Of a stretch of DNA of 64,000 nt, positions 1 to 11,480 are shown in pieces. The notes under the pieces are model-generated. The model worked only from the letters and a program-made list of their open reading frames with translations. It was not told the origin of the DNA and ran no database searches. The translations under genes were made by a program, and so were the position numbers. The DNA is from Bagarius yarrelli (taxonomy: Eukaryota > Chordata > Actinopteri > Siluriformes > Sisoridae), in assembly GCA_005784505.1 (NCBI GenBank), contig VCAZ01000112.1:248001-312000 (forward strand), written 5' to 3'. Positions within the stretch are counted from its first letter, which is position 1. Every line of letters starts with the position of its first letter.

Positions 1-236
1 CACTAACTCACCTTAGTTCAGCATCTGGTCTAGACCGTTGGAAGAAGGACTCAATCCCACGTCTCCGCCTTCCAAGACTTTCAAAGATCCACAAACTTGC
101 AGACTCCTGCCCTTAAAAAGAGTTAAAAAAACTCTTAAACTTCCCCACTGGTTCAAGTAACTTTCTAGTAAGTAAAGTTCCTCACATTCTGGGTAATCCT
201 ATATTGTCTAAGTTTTTCATTCGTTCTGAAAACTTT
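1..236. other. Unique AT-rich sequence, no gene seen
   Basis: No open frame of note, no splice-bounded exon and no recognisable repeat. Confidence 0.4.
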
Positions 237-557
237 CATTCATCTTCTGTACCCACTTATTCCCCACTTCGGGGTCACAGGGATCTGCTGGAGCCTATCC
301 CAGCTGTCTCTGAAAGGGCTGGATAAATTGCAAGTCTATCGCAGGGCCACACAAACTCACACTCACTCCTATAAGCAAGCTATAATCACCAGTCATCTTA
401 ACATACAACCTAACAGTTTTTGGACTGTGGGAGGAAACCGGAGAACCCGGAGGAAACCCACGCAAACATGCGGTGAACATGCAAACGCATGGGACTTGAA
501 CCCGGGCCTTCTTGCTGTCAGGCAAAAGTGCTAACCATTAAGCCACGATGCTGCCCC
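237..557 (-). repeat. SINE-B copy, near full length
   Basis: Read on the minus strand it starts with the family's tRNA-like head (GGGGCAGCATCGTGGCTTAA at the right edge). It runs through the 'AGGAAACCGGAGAACCCGGAG' region and a 'GGGATAGGCTCCAGCAGATC' segment, and ends in the GAATG-type tail on the left. Compared with the eight other copies in this window it is complete but diverged. The short frames at 295-534 lie inside it and are not genes. Confidence 0.85.
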
Positions 558-1096
558 TGTATACGAACTCGGATAGCTTTATGGTCTAGATTTTTGCCGG
601 TGGACTTGAGTACCAATTTTGGTAATGATTTAAAGTAGGATTTAAAAAGAAGGATGTAGATATATTAACAGCTATAATACACACCCAAATTTTTGTGCCT
701 ACATGTATCCGCTCAGCTCCTAGCTAGGTCGGATGTGTTAATGGCTTCTGCTTTTATTTATTTTTTTACTGTTAATGAGCTTAATCCAGTGGTTGAGTAA
801 GAAATAACTACAATACACATTACAGTAAAAAATAAATATAAGCTGTCTGAGCTCCAGAAGTGTTTGCATACAAAAATATTATAAAAAGCTTATTTCTTTA
901 ATCCCTCTAATTGTAGACTGTTAATTCTGTGTAGAGCACTCCACCCAAGAATTCTATAGAGCAGTTTAACGACATTTAGAAACCTACGAGCTATTTAATA
1001 TCCAAACAACCTGAATCCGGTAGCTTTCCATGTGATTTTTCTTATTTTACTAATAGACTCATGGTCATTTTTACTAGTACTGTTTCAAGACAAACT
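558..1096. other. Unique AT-rich sequence
   Basis: Long AT-rich stretch with no coding frame, hairpin or repeat that I recognise. Confidence 0.4.
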
Positions 1097-1257
1097 GGGG
1101 AGAGTGGTGGCTTGGAGGTTAAGGTGTTGGACTGATACCAAAAAGACCGGGGGCCCCTGAGCAAGTCCCTTAACCCGCAATTGCTTAGTTGTATAAAAGA
1201 CGTAAATGTAAGTCACTCAGTATTAGGAAATCTGGCAAATGCTGTAAATGTAAATGG
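1097..1257 (+). repeat. SINE-A copy with box B deleted
   Basis: Head 'GTGGTGGCTTGGAGGTTAAG' and tail 'AATGCTGTAAATGTAAATGG' are both present. The stretch that normally carries the GGTTCGATTCC box B and the 'CAGCACCACCAAG' segment is missing between about 1147 and 1150. The copy therefore lacks the internal downstream promoter element. Confidence 0.8.
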
Positions 1258-1441
1258 TAATGTAAACTAGGCAGTTGTCTAGGGCGCTTTACAAGCTGCG
1301 GGAGCACTAATGAGCACCCCTGCCCCACTGCGAGTATTAGTTTTTTTTAAAAAATATTTTAATTGCAATGATTTGACTAATAGCGGTCACTGCTGTTAGG
1401 AAGAAAAGTACAGATTTGAACCATGACAGTTATCATGTCAC

Positions 1442-1630
1442 GGTTTACGTTTACGACATTTGGCAGACGTCCTTTTTCAAAGCCACTTACATTTATAGCT
1501 TCTATACAACTAAGCAAATGGAAGTTAAGGGCCTTGCTCAGGGCCCCAACAGTAGCAACTTGGTGGTGCTGGAATCGAACCCTGATCTTCCAATTAGCAG
1601 TCCAACACTTTAAACACTGTGCTACCACTT
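1442..1630 (-). repeat. SINE-A copy, full length
   Basis: Minus-strand copy: the tail 'GGCAGACGTCC' is on the left and the tRNA-like head 'AAGTGGTAGCACAG' on the right. A box B match (GGTTCGATTCC with one change) lies near 1570-1582. The overlapping frames at 1377-1632 are SINE shadows. Confidence 0.85.
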
Positions 1631-3297
1631 AAGTCGAGATTTAGAGGGCCAGTATATAAAGACGTACTTAAATGAAAGCTATTTTGCAATTCTTATTAAA
1701 TGTTTTCTGTGGTGCAAATTGTAAGGTGAGGTTGGAGCATTGCTCTGGATTTGCAATAGAAATATTGCCTAGGTTGGCAAAAGGTCTGGAAACGGCCCTG
1801 ATTTTGACAAGCTATTTTGGTAGCCATCTAAGAAAAAGATGTGGCCTTTTGTTCTCGTAGCCCACCTACCTCGCATTTTGACACGATGCTGATTTGAAAA
1901 GAGTAGCTATTTAAATGAACGTAGCTTTCCTGTCGGTTTAAATCCACAGCTTTTATTCTGCATTGAAGCTGTTTTAGTCTGCAGAACTGCTACATTCTGG
2001 GTGTTTGTTTATTGTCCAAGTAAACTCGGGAGACAGGAATGTGTGAAGAAAAATTTGTCACGGTCAAAATTACAGTTCTTACATTCTATCCTATTGTACC
2101 AACATCCGTACACATTGTTCAAACATCCGAATAAAAGATCTGCAAAGCTGCATTATTTTATAAGTTTTGGTGCAGCCACTTGTTTGGATTAATTAATTGC
2201 ATAAATTTGGTTGCTGATTTTTTTTTTGTATATGACGTAGGGTATGTACTATAGCATAGGTCTATGACACCTAAGGGGTAAAATGGGTAAAAATATCAAA
2301 GAAAAAATATTCGGAATATTCTAAAGTATCATAATTATTATATTAACAGCATCCATGTGCAGTCACATGGATAAACAATACATCAACACACTATGGCCGA
2401 GCTGAAAAAAATGCATAAATCTTTTTAAAAAATGTAAAAATATGTAGAAATATACAGACAATGATACAAAACAAAAGCATCCTCTAGCATAATATGATTA
2501 GCTTCTATTAATATCACTGCCTGGGTTTGACGCATTTTGTATCAGGAAGTCCCTGTGCTATGTCTTTACCACCTAAGGGGTCATGCATAGATTGGTAACA
2601 AAAAAATTGCTGAAACTTTCCGGACCATATTTTTGTTATAATTTTATTTTGCATCGTTCCTGCTAAGTCCACCTGCCTCTTGCCTAATTCGCTGCCTTCT
2701 TTTGTCGGCACATCCCCTCCCTGTAGTTCTTATTTACAGCTCTCCTCTTATTGTCCCCTTTCCTTCTGATCTCCAAACAATCAGCTATGTAAACACGACA
2801 CCCTTGCATGGGCAGCCTTTCGTGCTGGGCCTGGCTTTAAACAGGCAGAATTTAAAATGGCTAGTGGCTAGTAGCCATGGGTTTAACTTGCACTGCTGCT
2901 AATGACAAAAGGTCAAAAACATGGTCCCGTTAAGAACGAAAGACTCTGTAAAAGTCTCCTCAGCTAAAAGCAGGTCAGTTATCTCAGTCACTGTTGTATG
3001 AATAGTAGGGAGGAATTGTTGTTGGCAAGGCATTAAAAAGTCTTGCTTGGAATATGAGACATAAGTGTAGCTTTGTATTCAACTGTGTGCTTACAGTGAT
3101 AGGAATAACATCGTTATAAATAAACAGCGTTACTGACAGCGTTTTTTCCAGTAATCAAAGCTCACCACCACCACCCCCCCAGACAAGGATGTGAAACAGA
3201 AGCATAATCCTAATTGTCTTACATAACATAACTAGCATCAAATTACCTTCTGTTAATATTGCTGTCTGTGGGACACATAACTGGGAATGTCGAGTCA
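1631..3297. other. Unique sequence, no gene seen
   Basis: Mostly AT-rich. The 10-mer CCTAAGGGGT occurs at about 2270 and again at about 2572, and stretches around 2490-2520 and 3200-3270 share loose similarity ('AGCATAAT...TTCTRTTAATAT'), suggesting a very old diverged repeat. Frames at 2514-2902 show no recognisable product. Confidence 0.35.
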
Positions 3298-3454
3298 TGG
3301 GATAGTGGTAGCGCAATGGTTAAGGCGTTGGGCTGATATTTGAAAGATCATGGGTTAGATTCTCAGCACCACCAAGTTGCCACTGTTGGGCTACCTGAGC
3401 AAACCCCTAACCCCATCACCCCAAAGTCATCTGCTGAATGCTATAAATGTAATG
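3298..3454 (+). repeat. SINE-A copy, tail shortened
   Basis: A-box region 'TAGTGGTAGCGCAATGGTTA', then a degraded box B (GGGTTAGATTCTC) and 'AGCACCACCAAGTTGCCACT'. The tail is cut to 'TCATCTGCTGAATGC' and 'AAATGTAATG'. Confidence 0.8.
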
Positions 3455-6164
3455 TAAGATACCTGATGAAAAATAAACTAATGACTGACAATGATTAACT
3501 TAGCCAACCAGCCACCAGAGGCAGAGTGGTGCGGGTGTTCACACACAAGCACACGCACACGCACAATCACACACACCAACGACCAGGATTCAGTGCGATG
3601 GCAAGTACAACGGGGTTTAAAGGGAGCTTTTACGAACTGGACGTTTAAGCATTACTTTTTGTAGCTGAGGACTAAAAAACTGGTCCTGTTGATGTATTTT
3701 GCAACTTGTGAGCCGGAAGAAAAAGTCTCTCCTCATCAGTGGCTAGTAAATCAAATCAAATAAAGCACCTCACATCATCACATACCGTCACAAAACTAAA
3801 ATAGTTTACATTAGCATACAATTTCTTCTATTTATTGTCCAGTTCAATCATTTAACCTACTTAATATTAGGGACATCTAGGGTATATAACATATTTGAAC
3901 GTTTTTTGTAAGAAGTAACTAGAAATTATAACTAAGTACTTTTTCAATACTTGACTGAATACATGATTAGTCTACGGTTTAAAGTGGGAAAAAATGCAGA
4001 GAGATATAATTTTTACACGTCTATAAGGCTGCATGCTACAATATGTGCAGGAATTGTTTAGAAAAATAGAAAATAATTTTAAAAAAAGCTCTTTGTAGAT
4101 ATTTAGATATGGATGTGGTATAATATGACTTCCTGTGATGTGACTTTAGATTTGGACCAGCAATGTTGCAGCATTTTGGCCTAAAAGTAAGACATCAGTA
4201 AAGCACAAGAGTCAAGTCAAATCAGAAGCAAATGCATACAGCTAATATCAGTAGAAGGTAGGATCGCTGGAACAGTTTATTTTATTCCCCAGTGGAAAAA
4301 TTCCCATATTTTTCCCATGCAGACCTGCTCTAAATTAAGCTTTTCTGGCTGCGCTGTTCCCAATTTTATCCAGAACTTGGGTTACCATCTGTTCCTATAG
4401 GTTTTCTTTACGCTGTCTGGTTCCCTCTGCCTTTTTAAACAACATGCTGCGAGGTGGACTGGATAATCTAAAATGCCTTTAGCTCTGAATGTATTTGTGC
4501 CCGGTGTTCGTAATGCACTGCTAACCCCTTGTTACCCCTTGGGTGTGTTCCCACTTCATACCCAGTGTTTCTGGAAAAGGCTTTAGATGCACTGCAACAC
4601 TACATAGTATAAAGCGGTTGCCAAAATATGAATATTTGTCTCACAGTAACATTTTGCATGGATTCTACTTCCTTGTTTGGTCATTACATAGACTTGAATA
4701 GCCTAAATCATGCAACATATCGACATCTGGGAGCAGTTTAAACTTTAAGTAGCTTAAAGTAAATTAATAACAATATAGAAAAATAATACACGTATAACAA
4801 TCAAGGGTTTAGTACTCATACGTTAGGGACAAAGACAAAACATTAAACAACAAGATAGTGAATAATTAAGCAGTCAAATTCAAATTGTTTAAACAAAGCT
4901 TAAAAATAATTGATGTCCGTTTTATAGCGTGTTTATGCTCCCGATGACAATCTACTATAACTTTTACAATAATGAGACAAGCAAGAGAGGAGGATTATAG
5001 ATTAACAGCCAGCAATAAAACCACAAATATTAGAGATTATCTGGAAGATGGATGGGAAAATAGGTGTTTTTAAAATGGCACTTTGGGGCTATTAATGTAA
5101 CAGGAAGTCAGACTTAAGACAAAGGTTAGTTACAATTAAACAGTTTATTAAACCGCAGAGGTGAAATAAGCAGCAGATGAACAGAAAGTCTTTGGCGGTA
5201 GTGAAAGTATGAGGAATACTGAGAACAGGAATACCAGAAGTGGCGGGAAACTTAGAAGCGGGAAAACCAGAGCGGGAAGCGGGTATAGAGATGGCAAACA
5301 CAAACACGGGAACGCACTAGAAAACATAGGAGATCGTCGTGACAGGAAAGACCAGTGTAGTAAAATGTGTGTAAAATGAGTGTAGTTTAGGTGATTAGCG
5401 AATAAGTGTCATGGACGAAGAGCACGGTGTGTCCGAGACAATCAAACTGGGAACTGCAGATTTTTTTTAATAATCTAAAGACTCATTAATGGCCTTTGTA
5501 AGTGGAGAATAAATTAAATAAATGTTAAACATTGGAATATTGGTGAGTTCACTCTGGAAACTTCTGGAAGCTTTGGAGAACTGCCACCAATAAAGGAGAG
5601 ATCGGAGTGACATGAATTTAAAACACGTACTGTATAAGAGAAAAGGTTTGGGCTTTAGAGGATGGTTTTACTTTCAAGCTGATAAGAGAGACAATGGCTG
5701 TGAGCGGGGTCAAGAATAAATTAGCTAAAAACGATTAGGCACATAGCGGAGAACCTGCGCATGCGACGTAGATAAGGGTTAATTTGCAGATGACATGATG
5801 AGGTTCTTTTTAGCTGGTTACTGATGAACCGTTTGGTTCTGGGATTTATGTACTTATTAAATTTGCATCGATCTTGCTCATCAATTTTTAATCCTCCACA
5901 ATTTCAATTTCAATGGCTTATTCTGGATGGGATGTAACAGACCTAGAAAGTTAATGTAAAGATTACTTGTGAATGAGATTTTATAATAAAAAATCACCAA
6001 TAACAGTCTTTGAAGAAATACATTATATTGCTGGGGTTCATTTCTTTCTAGTCCAGACTGAATTGTAAGATATCGAATCTCCAGATATGGTAGACAAATT
6101 AGGCACCCACTGTCCACTTACAGTTCAATACAATAAACCTACGACAGACCCTTAACCCTTAGAG
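3455..6164. other. Unique sequence with a CA-rich tract and an NRF1-like site
   Basis: A degenerate CA tract lies at 3540-3580. The palindrome TGCGCATGCG at 5756-5765 matches the NRF1 consensus core. The 5.1-5.45 kb part is purine-rich on the plus strand and could be a diverged repeat, but I cannot assign it. A perfect 8-bp inverted repeat with a 3-bp loop lies at 4742-4760. No gene was recognised. Confidence 0.35.
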
Positions 6165-6476
6165 CAGCAGTGTCAAACTCCGTTCCTAGACGATCAAAGC
6201 CCTGGATACATTTACATTTCTGGCATTCCAGCACGACATTTATACAACTAAGCAATTGGGGGTTAAGGGTTTTGTTTAGGGGCCCAACAGTGGTAACTTG
6301 GTGGTGCTTGAAATCAAACCCACAATCTTTAAATTAGTAGGCTTAAACACCTTAACCACTGTGCTACCACTTCCCCAATTGTTTAATTTCAACCTTCTTC
6401 CAAACCACAAAACATGGTTTTTTTAAAACTAGCCTAAAAGACATGATAAGTGGCCCTCCAGGAACTGAGTTTGACA
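6165..6476. mobile_element. Palindromic hAT-type MITE split by a SINE-A
   Basis: The left part at 6165-6207 begins CAGTGTCAAACTCCGTTCCT. The right part at 6377-6476 ends in AACTGAGTTTGACACCTG, the approximate reverse complement of the left end. The middle (6208-6376) is a SINE-A insertion. A second, uninterrupted copy is at 58,194-58,384. The ends resemble CAGGGGTG-type hAT termini, but I see no clean target duplication here. Confidence 0.65.
6208..6376 (-). repeat. SINE-A copy nested in a MITE
   Basis: The tail 'ACATTTACATTTCTGGCATT' is at the left. The inner 'CAGTGGTAACTTGGTGGTGC' segment and the head 'GGGGAAGTGGTAGCACAGTG' (minus strand) lead to the right edge. It interrupts the palindromic element at 6165-6476 and so is younger than it. 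Confidence 0.8.
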
Positions 6477-7178
6477 CCTGCACATGTTTGTTTACGTGTC
6501 TGTTGGACCCACCACTATACTGGGTTTTAAAACAACAACGCCATAACAATTTAAAACAACAAGATACTTAAATAATGTTAACTTTAGCAATATAGACATA
6601 ATTTATGGCTAATATTTACTGTTTTACTCCCGGTTATGGAAAATGTGTCTATTTTATGTTCTACATAAAAAACGAGCCAAGGCCAATTAGTCTAGAACTA
6701 AAAAACAATTAATAACATAGTTTCTTTAAAAAAAAACTTTGGAACCACGTCCCACAGACCTACAATAAATACCACACAAAAGGGTCACTGTGGTGATTGC
6801 AGCATTGCTGCATTTCGGTGTATAGATGAATCCACAAAGCAAGAATCCAGCTGGGTTTTATAGCCTTGAACTATTAAAAGAATATTAGAAATCATGAAAG
6901 CAGCTACCTGTTACTTTTAAAAGTGTTTCAGTGTTATAATTTCATTTTTATTATGCATTAGAGAAGACCTTTATGGCCTGACATGGCGTAACCTTGATTA
7001 TATTATTTAAATTATTGTTATATGTTTTTTTATTTTTATTTATTTTTCTTTTTTATTACTCCTAATCGTACATCATATCATATTTAATTTATCAAATTAG
7101 ATGTACTAAGATAAACTCTAAAGTTTTACCTATGTGAATCTTTCCTCTTTGTGCTACCTGTAAATGTTGACTTGTATC
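6477..7178. other. Unique AT-rich sequence
   Basis: Contains a T-rich run near 7020-7060. No gene or recognisable repeat. Confidence 0.4.
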
Positions 7179-7522
7179 ATTCATTTTTCTTTTATACCCG
7201 CTTATTTCTTAATTCTGGGTCACGGGGATCTGCTGGAGCCTATCCCAGGGTGAAAGGCAGGAGGGGAACACCCTAGACAGGTCACCATTCCATCACAGGG
7301 CCACCATTCCATCACAGGGCCACACCCACACTCACTCCTATGGGCAATTTAGAATCACCAATCAATCTAACACATGTTTTTGGACTGTTAGAGGAAACTG
7401 GTGTACCCAGAGTAAACCCACGTAAGCACAGGGAGAACATGCAAACTCCACACAGAAAGACCCCTTCCTGGGAATTGAACCCAGGACCTTCTTGCTAACC
7501 AAGAAGCCACCATGCTGCCCAT
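7179..7522 (-). repeat. SINE-B copy with an internal 19-bp duplication
   Basis: Near full length on the minus strand, with head 'CAGCATGGTGGCTTCTTGGT' at the right and tail at the left. The 19-bp segment CACCATTCCATCACAGGGC is present twice in tandem at 7283-7301 and 7302-7320, which other copies here do not show. Confidence 0.85.
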
Positions 7523-8741
7523 GTTGACTTGTATAAAATCTCTAAATACACCTCCAATACCTGTGTCTCAAAGTAATAAGGTCTTTTAGATATGGAAGTC
7601 GATCTAATCAAGTTTTTACACATGACTTCTCAGTAGTGGGAGTATATTTCTGCAAAAGTTTAAATTTAATAGAATCAGTGGAGCCCAAAAAAGACAAACC
7701 CAGTCTCATTATTATGCCTACACTGGATATTTGCTTAAGACTGATGTTTTAGCCGTTTAGAAGAGTAGCTGAATAGACTATGGTTCAGTGACGGACAGGT
7801 CTATTTGGGGAGGAAGTGCATCCATCCCCTAATGCTACTCTATACTCCATAATGGTGACATCTACTATCTGCTTAGAGGTAGTCATGCATAGCCCCGTGC
7901 TGTCCTTTTGCATTTGCATTTTTTTCTGGAATTCTTTATCTCTGTTTGGTGGATATCACAAGGTGTAATAACTTTATGTAAATTTACAAATCTATTTACA
8001 TCCAGATCTTTTTTTTAATGGTCAATGTTCCACTTCAGAAACATTATTTTCAATTATGCAATCACCTAGTCTGTCTTCGTTTGAGACAGTTTGGGAAAAT
8101 ATAGGTTGGGGAATATCATGGTAGTGAATTAGTTTGGTGTTTTCATTTATTGGCAAGTAAAAAGTTTAATGGAATTGAAAGTACAAATGTGTTAACTTGT
8201 TACTGAGACCTATACTGGTTAAAAAATATCAGATAAAGCAGTACATATACTGTATATAAACCATATCGACAAAATATTAGAACCTGACCATTGTTTTTTA
8301 AGTCTTTATTCCAGATCTAGTTATACTTTTCCTCCTATAAAAACCTTCAAACTTCTTCAAACTTGGGTTACCCTTGGGTTCCTTTCCACTAGATATTGGA
8401 ACATGGCTTTGAAGAATTATTTATTTAGCCATGATATGATTAGTGAAATCTGGTCCTGAAGTTTGGTGGGGAAATCTGGGGTGTCGTTAGGGGCAGGGTT
8501 CTGTACAGGACAGATAGGTTCTTTTACACCAACCATAAAATATCCTGTCTTTATGGAGTTCAGGGAGGCATCATCAGGTTGGAACACAGTTGTGGCCTCT
8601 TGATTCCAGTAAAGTAAATTTAAATGTTGCATATCAAGACATCCTAAGCAATGAAAGTGGTTGCTGTAACACGAAGTAGACTTGAGACACAAGTTGATTA
8701 GTACAAAACAGACTGGAGATACCAGAGAAGGTCCTAGTGGA
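7523..8741. other. Unique sequence, no gene seen
   Basis: No recognisable repeat. The minus-strand frame at 8417-8692 (91 codons) has no motif or family that I recognise and no supporting signals. Confidence 0.35.
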
Positions 8742-8789
8742 CTATCGCTTTGGATAAGGTTGTCTGCTAAATGCTCTACATGTAAACAT
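8742..8789 (+). repeat. SINE-A tail fragment
   Basis: Only the 3' part 'TCGCTTTGGATAAGG...TGTCTGCTAAATGC' remains, without a tRNA-like head. This is the size and position expected of a 5'-truncated copy. Confidence 0.7.
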
Positions 8790-9339
8790 AGTTGTGTTAT
8801 TTCACCTTTGTGGCAAAAATTTACACATATGGGTGTAAGTATATAACCCTTTGGCTATATGGGGTATAGAAAATCTATTAGGCTTTTAGAAACATTCCCT
8901 CCATTTTTCCCCACCCCTCTTCAATAAAGCCCAAACATTTGGAGTATAAAGGCAATGGGAATTGTGTGCATTCAACTTGCTTGCAGATGTAGGGTATGTA
9001 AATTCTACCATATGGTTTCCTGTGAGTGTTCTTATTTTCTGCATGAATCACCATTCTAAATGTTTATGCACAGACCTCTGCCCATTTCGATGAAGCCTTC
9101 AACGTGACTCTTGTTAGTTATGTCCAAAAATGTAAAAATGTCCCTAGTTTGCATATACAAACATCTTGGCAATAAAAACATGATAGAACATGCCCTAATT
9201 TAAAAAAAATTCAAAAGCAAAGTGATGATGTTGGCATGAGGAATAAAGTTACAGGTATCACACCCCAATTCTACTAGTCCCTCTTGTCCTATAGGAAATA
9301 TACAAATATCAAAGTTAATTACACTTACATCTAGAGACT

Positions 9340-9473
9340 TACATTTACATATTTTATACAACTGAGCAATTAGGGGCTAAGGGCCTTGATCAGAGGCCCA
9401 GCAGTGGTAACTTGCTGGTGTTGGGAATCGAACCCGGATCTTTCACATAGCAGTGCAACACCTTAACCACTGC
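9340..9473 (-). repeat. SINE-A copy, head-to-head with the next fragment
   Basis: Minus-strand copy with 'CAACTGAGCAATTAGGGG' at the left and 'AACACCTTAACCACTGC' at the right. Box B (GGGTTCGATTCCC on the minus strand) is intact near 9424-9437. Part of the tail is missing. Confidence 0.8.
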
Positions 9474-9558
9474 CGATCAGAAGATCATGGGTTTACTTCC
9501 CAACTGCCAAGCCGCCACTAATGGGTCACTGATCAAAGCCCTTAACCCTCATATGAGG
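9474..9558 (+). repeat. SINE-A fragment, plus strand
   Basis: Starts inside the element at 'GATCAGAAGATCATGGGTTT', continues through 'AAAGCCCTTAACCCTCA' and stops before the tail. It abuts the minus-strand copy at 9340-9473 with no spacer, giving a divergent pair. Confidence 0.7.
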
Positions 9559-10149
9559 TCATCTCTCAACTTCCTAAAATTTAAAAGTTAAACTATTCTA
9601 CATTTTGTATAGGTAATTATTTCTGTAATAATATCTTCTATTCTTAACTGATAACATATTTAAGAAATACGTTAAAAAAATTGATTGACAATCATTTTTT
9701 TAACAGTTCTATTAGATAAAAATGATATGTATTCTCAACCTTCTCTGTTGTCTTCATGTCTGGTGCCTAGAATCTTTCATTGTTTAATACAATTTTTCCC
9801 CCTCCTATCCTTTAACTATGACCTACACCCAGCAGGAAATCTGCTAGTGGAGTATTTCCTGCCAAAGACCACTGTCAATCCCTCTTCCAGCATCGCTTTG
9901 TCTTTTTTACATCCTTCTGTTATTTTTCATGCCCACTCTCGTTCGATATTTTTGTCTCTGGAGTACTGACAACTCTTTTCTCACACAAGACTCAAATACT
10001 ACTCATATTACTACTTGATGTATATGGACACATCAATGTTGCCGCACAATTGACAATGAAATCATTATTATATTCAGTCTATAAACATTGAGTGTATACA
10101 TTTTTATTATTTTCTCTATAACAGGCTGAAGTGTAAAAATAGGGTTTTG
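9559..10149. other. Unique sequence, pyrimidine-rich in the middle
   Basis: A 94-codon plus-strand frame (9685-9969) is rich in L, S, F and P because of the pyrimidine bias. It has no motif or splice support, so I do not call it a gene. Confidence 0.35.
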
Positions 10150-10400
10150 TGTATTCTATTTGATTCGTTTGGTTCATCTGGTTTGGACCAAAAGGGAAAA
10201 CGATACCTTTGGTCCTTGTCCACTTTATTTTTAACAGCGAACCTAAAGGCATAGTGATACATCTACAACCTGATTGGTCGTCTTTTGTGACGTATTATAA
10301 TACATTTCTTGACAGAATTTACCATCCAAAACGACAGCATGCAAAGTTTTTGATAAAGCGTTATAGTGGTATGGCGGCGCACAACAGAACATTGTACTGC
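10150..10400 (+). promoter_or_regulatory. Promoter-like motif cluster (inferred)
   Basis: Within 110 bp there is an inverted CCAAT box (ATTGG, 10,273-10,277), a CRE-like TGTGACGTATT (about 10,287-10,297) followed by TATAATA, and a YY1-like ATGGCGGC (10,371-10,378). CpG density is higher than in the flanks. It may be the promoter of a lost retrogene or of a DNA transposon. No transcript evidence is available. Confidence 0.3.
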
Positions 10401-11179
10401 ACGGTTATATGATCTTGCCCTCCTTAATCTGGTCGATCCTTATGATGTAATTGCCACAAAAGATGTCCAGAGATGTGGAATAAAGGATCAGATAATGAAA
10501 AAGTTACTGAAGAGGAGAAGTCAGATGAATGTATAGGCTGGTGCTCTGCAATGTGTTTGCGATTCTAAATGTAAGCTATAAGATATACTAATCATGGTAT
10601 CTAACCATACAAAGCCGATTAGAACTTCACCTCTTTAGGAAAATGTTCCACAAGTCGTCTCCATGTGCTGTTAGTTCAGCTCTTATTCTTTAAGTGTGCT
10701 TAGCATTACTGGCATTTTATTTAAACAATGGCAGCCTGAATGACAACTTCCAAGTTATCGCTACAAACTGCATCTGGTTATGTATTATAAAACGAAAGAA
10801 ATTAAAAGTATAATATCGATGTATAAAAAGGTATAAAAAATGTTACATGCTGTAAAATATCCTGATATTTTATGTGCCTGATTTATACCATCCCATTATG
10901 GTGTTAAAAATATAGCATAACATTAGTGTTGTTTGTTCATTGGTGTTAAAGTCAACATTTTGCATCTTTAACATGATGTACAATTACTAAAATAAGTATT
11001 TTACTACAGTAAATTGAAGTTTACTCTCAATACTTGTTCATTGTGCTTTGATTTCCACTGCCTCTCTTCAATTTTTTCCCCTCAAAATTCTGTCCGACTT
11101 CCTAGAACCATAAAGAACTTTTGTTACAAACAAGATATGAAAAAATAAAAATTAAAAACAGATTTGTAAATAGTTTAAT
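10401..11179. other. Unique AT-rich sequence
   Basis: Directly downstream of the promoter-like block. No open frame or repeat that I recognise. Confidence 0.35.
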
Positions 11180-11480
11180 TAGCTTTCATTTGACATCGAA
11201 TCATGTAATTTTACCATGTGACGGCTTTTCCCACATATCATGCATCCCATATATTTATTTCCCCTTGTGTGTTTATCCAAATTAATTACTTGCTAATTAT
11301 TAAATCTGTGCAATATGGCATGAAGATGTCTTTTTTGGTAAAGGTTAAAATGTTAATGAAGCTGCACAACCTGGTCATGTTTTAGTCACCAGCTGTCTCG
11401 AGGTCAAATATCCACAATGCTCTTTATCTTTAAAACGACCACATGGTGATATTACGCTTTTGCCACCATTTGGTTGATGG
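11180..11480. promoter_or_regulatory. Candidate conserved noncoding block with homeodomain sites
   Basis: Free of recognised repeats. It carries two TAATTA homeodomain cores at 11,283-11,288 and 11,294-11,299 and a GCTGTC/TCGAGGTCAAA stretch near 11,391-11,408. This composition is typical of developmental enhancers, but only cross-species alignment can show conservation. Confidence 0.25.

Noticed and set aside
9685..9969. 94-codon frame
   Set aside because: A chance frame in pyrimidine-rich DNA with no domain, signal or splice evidence.
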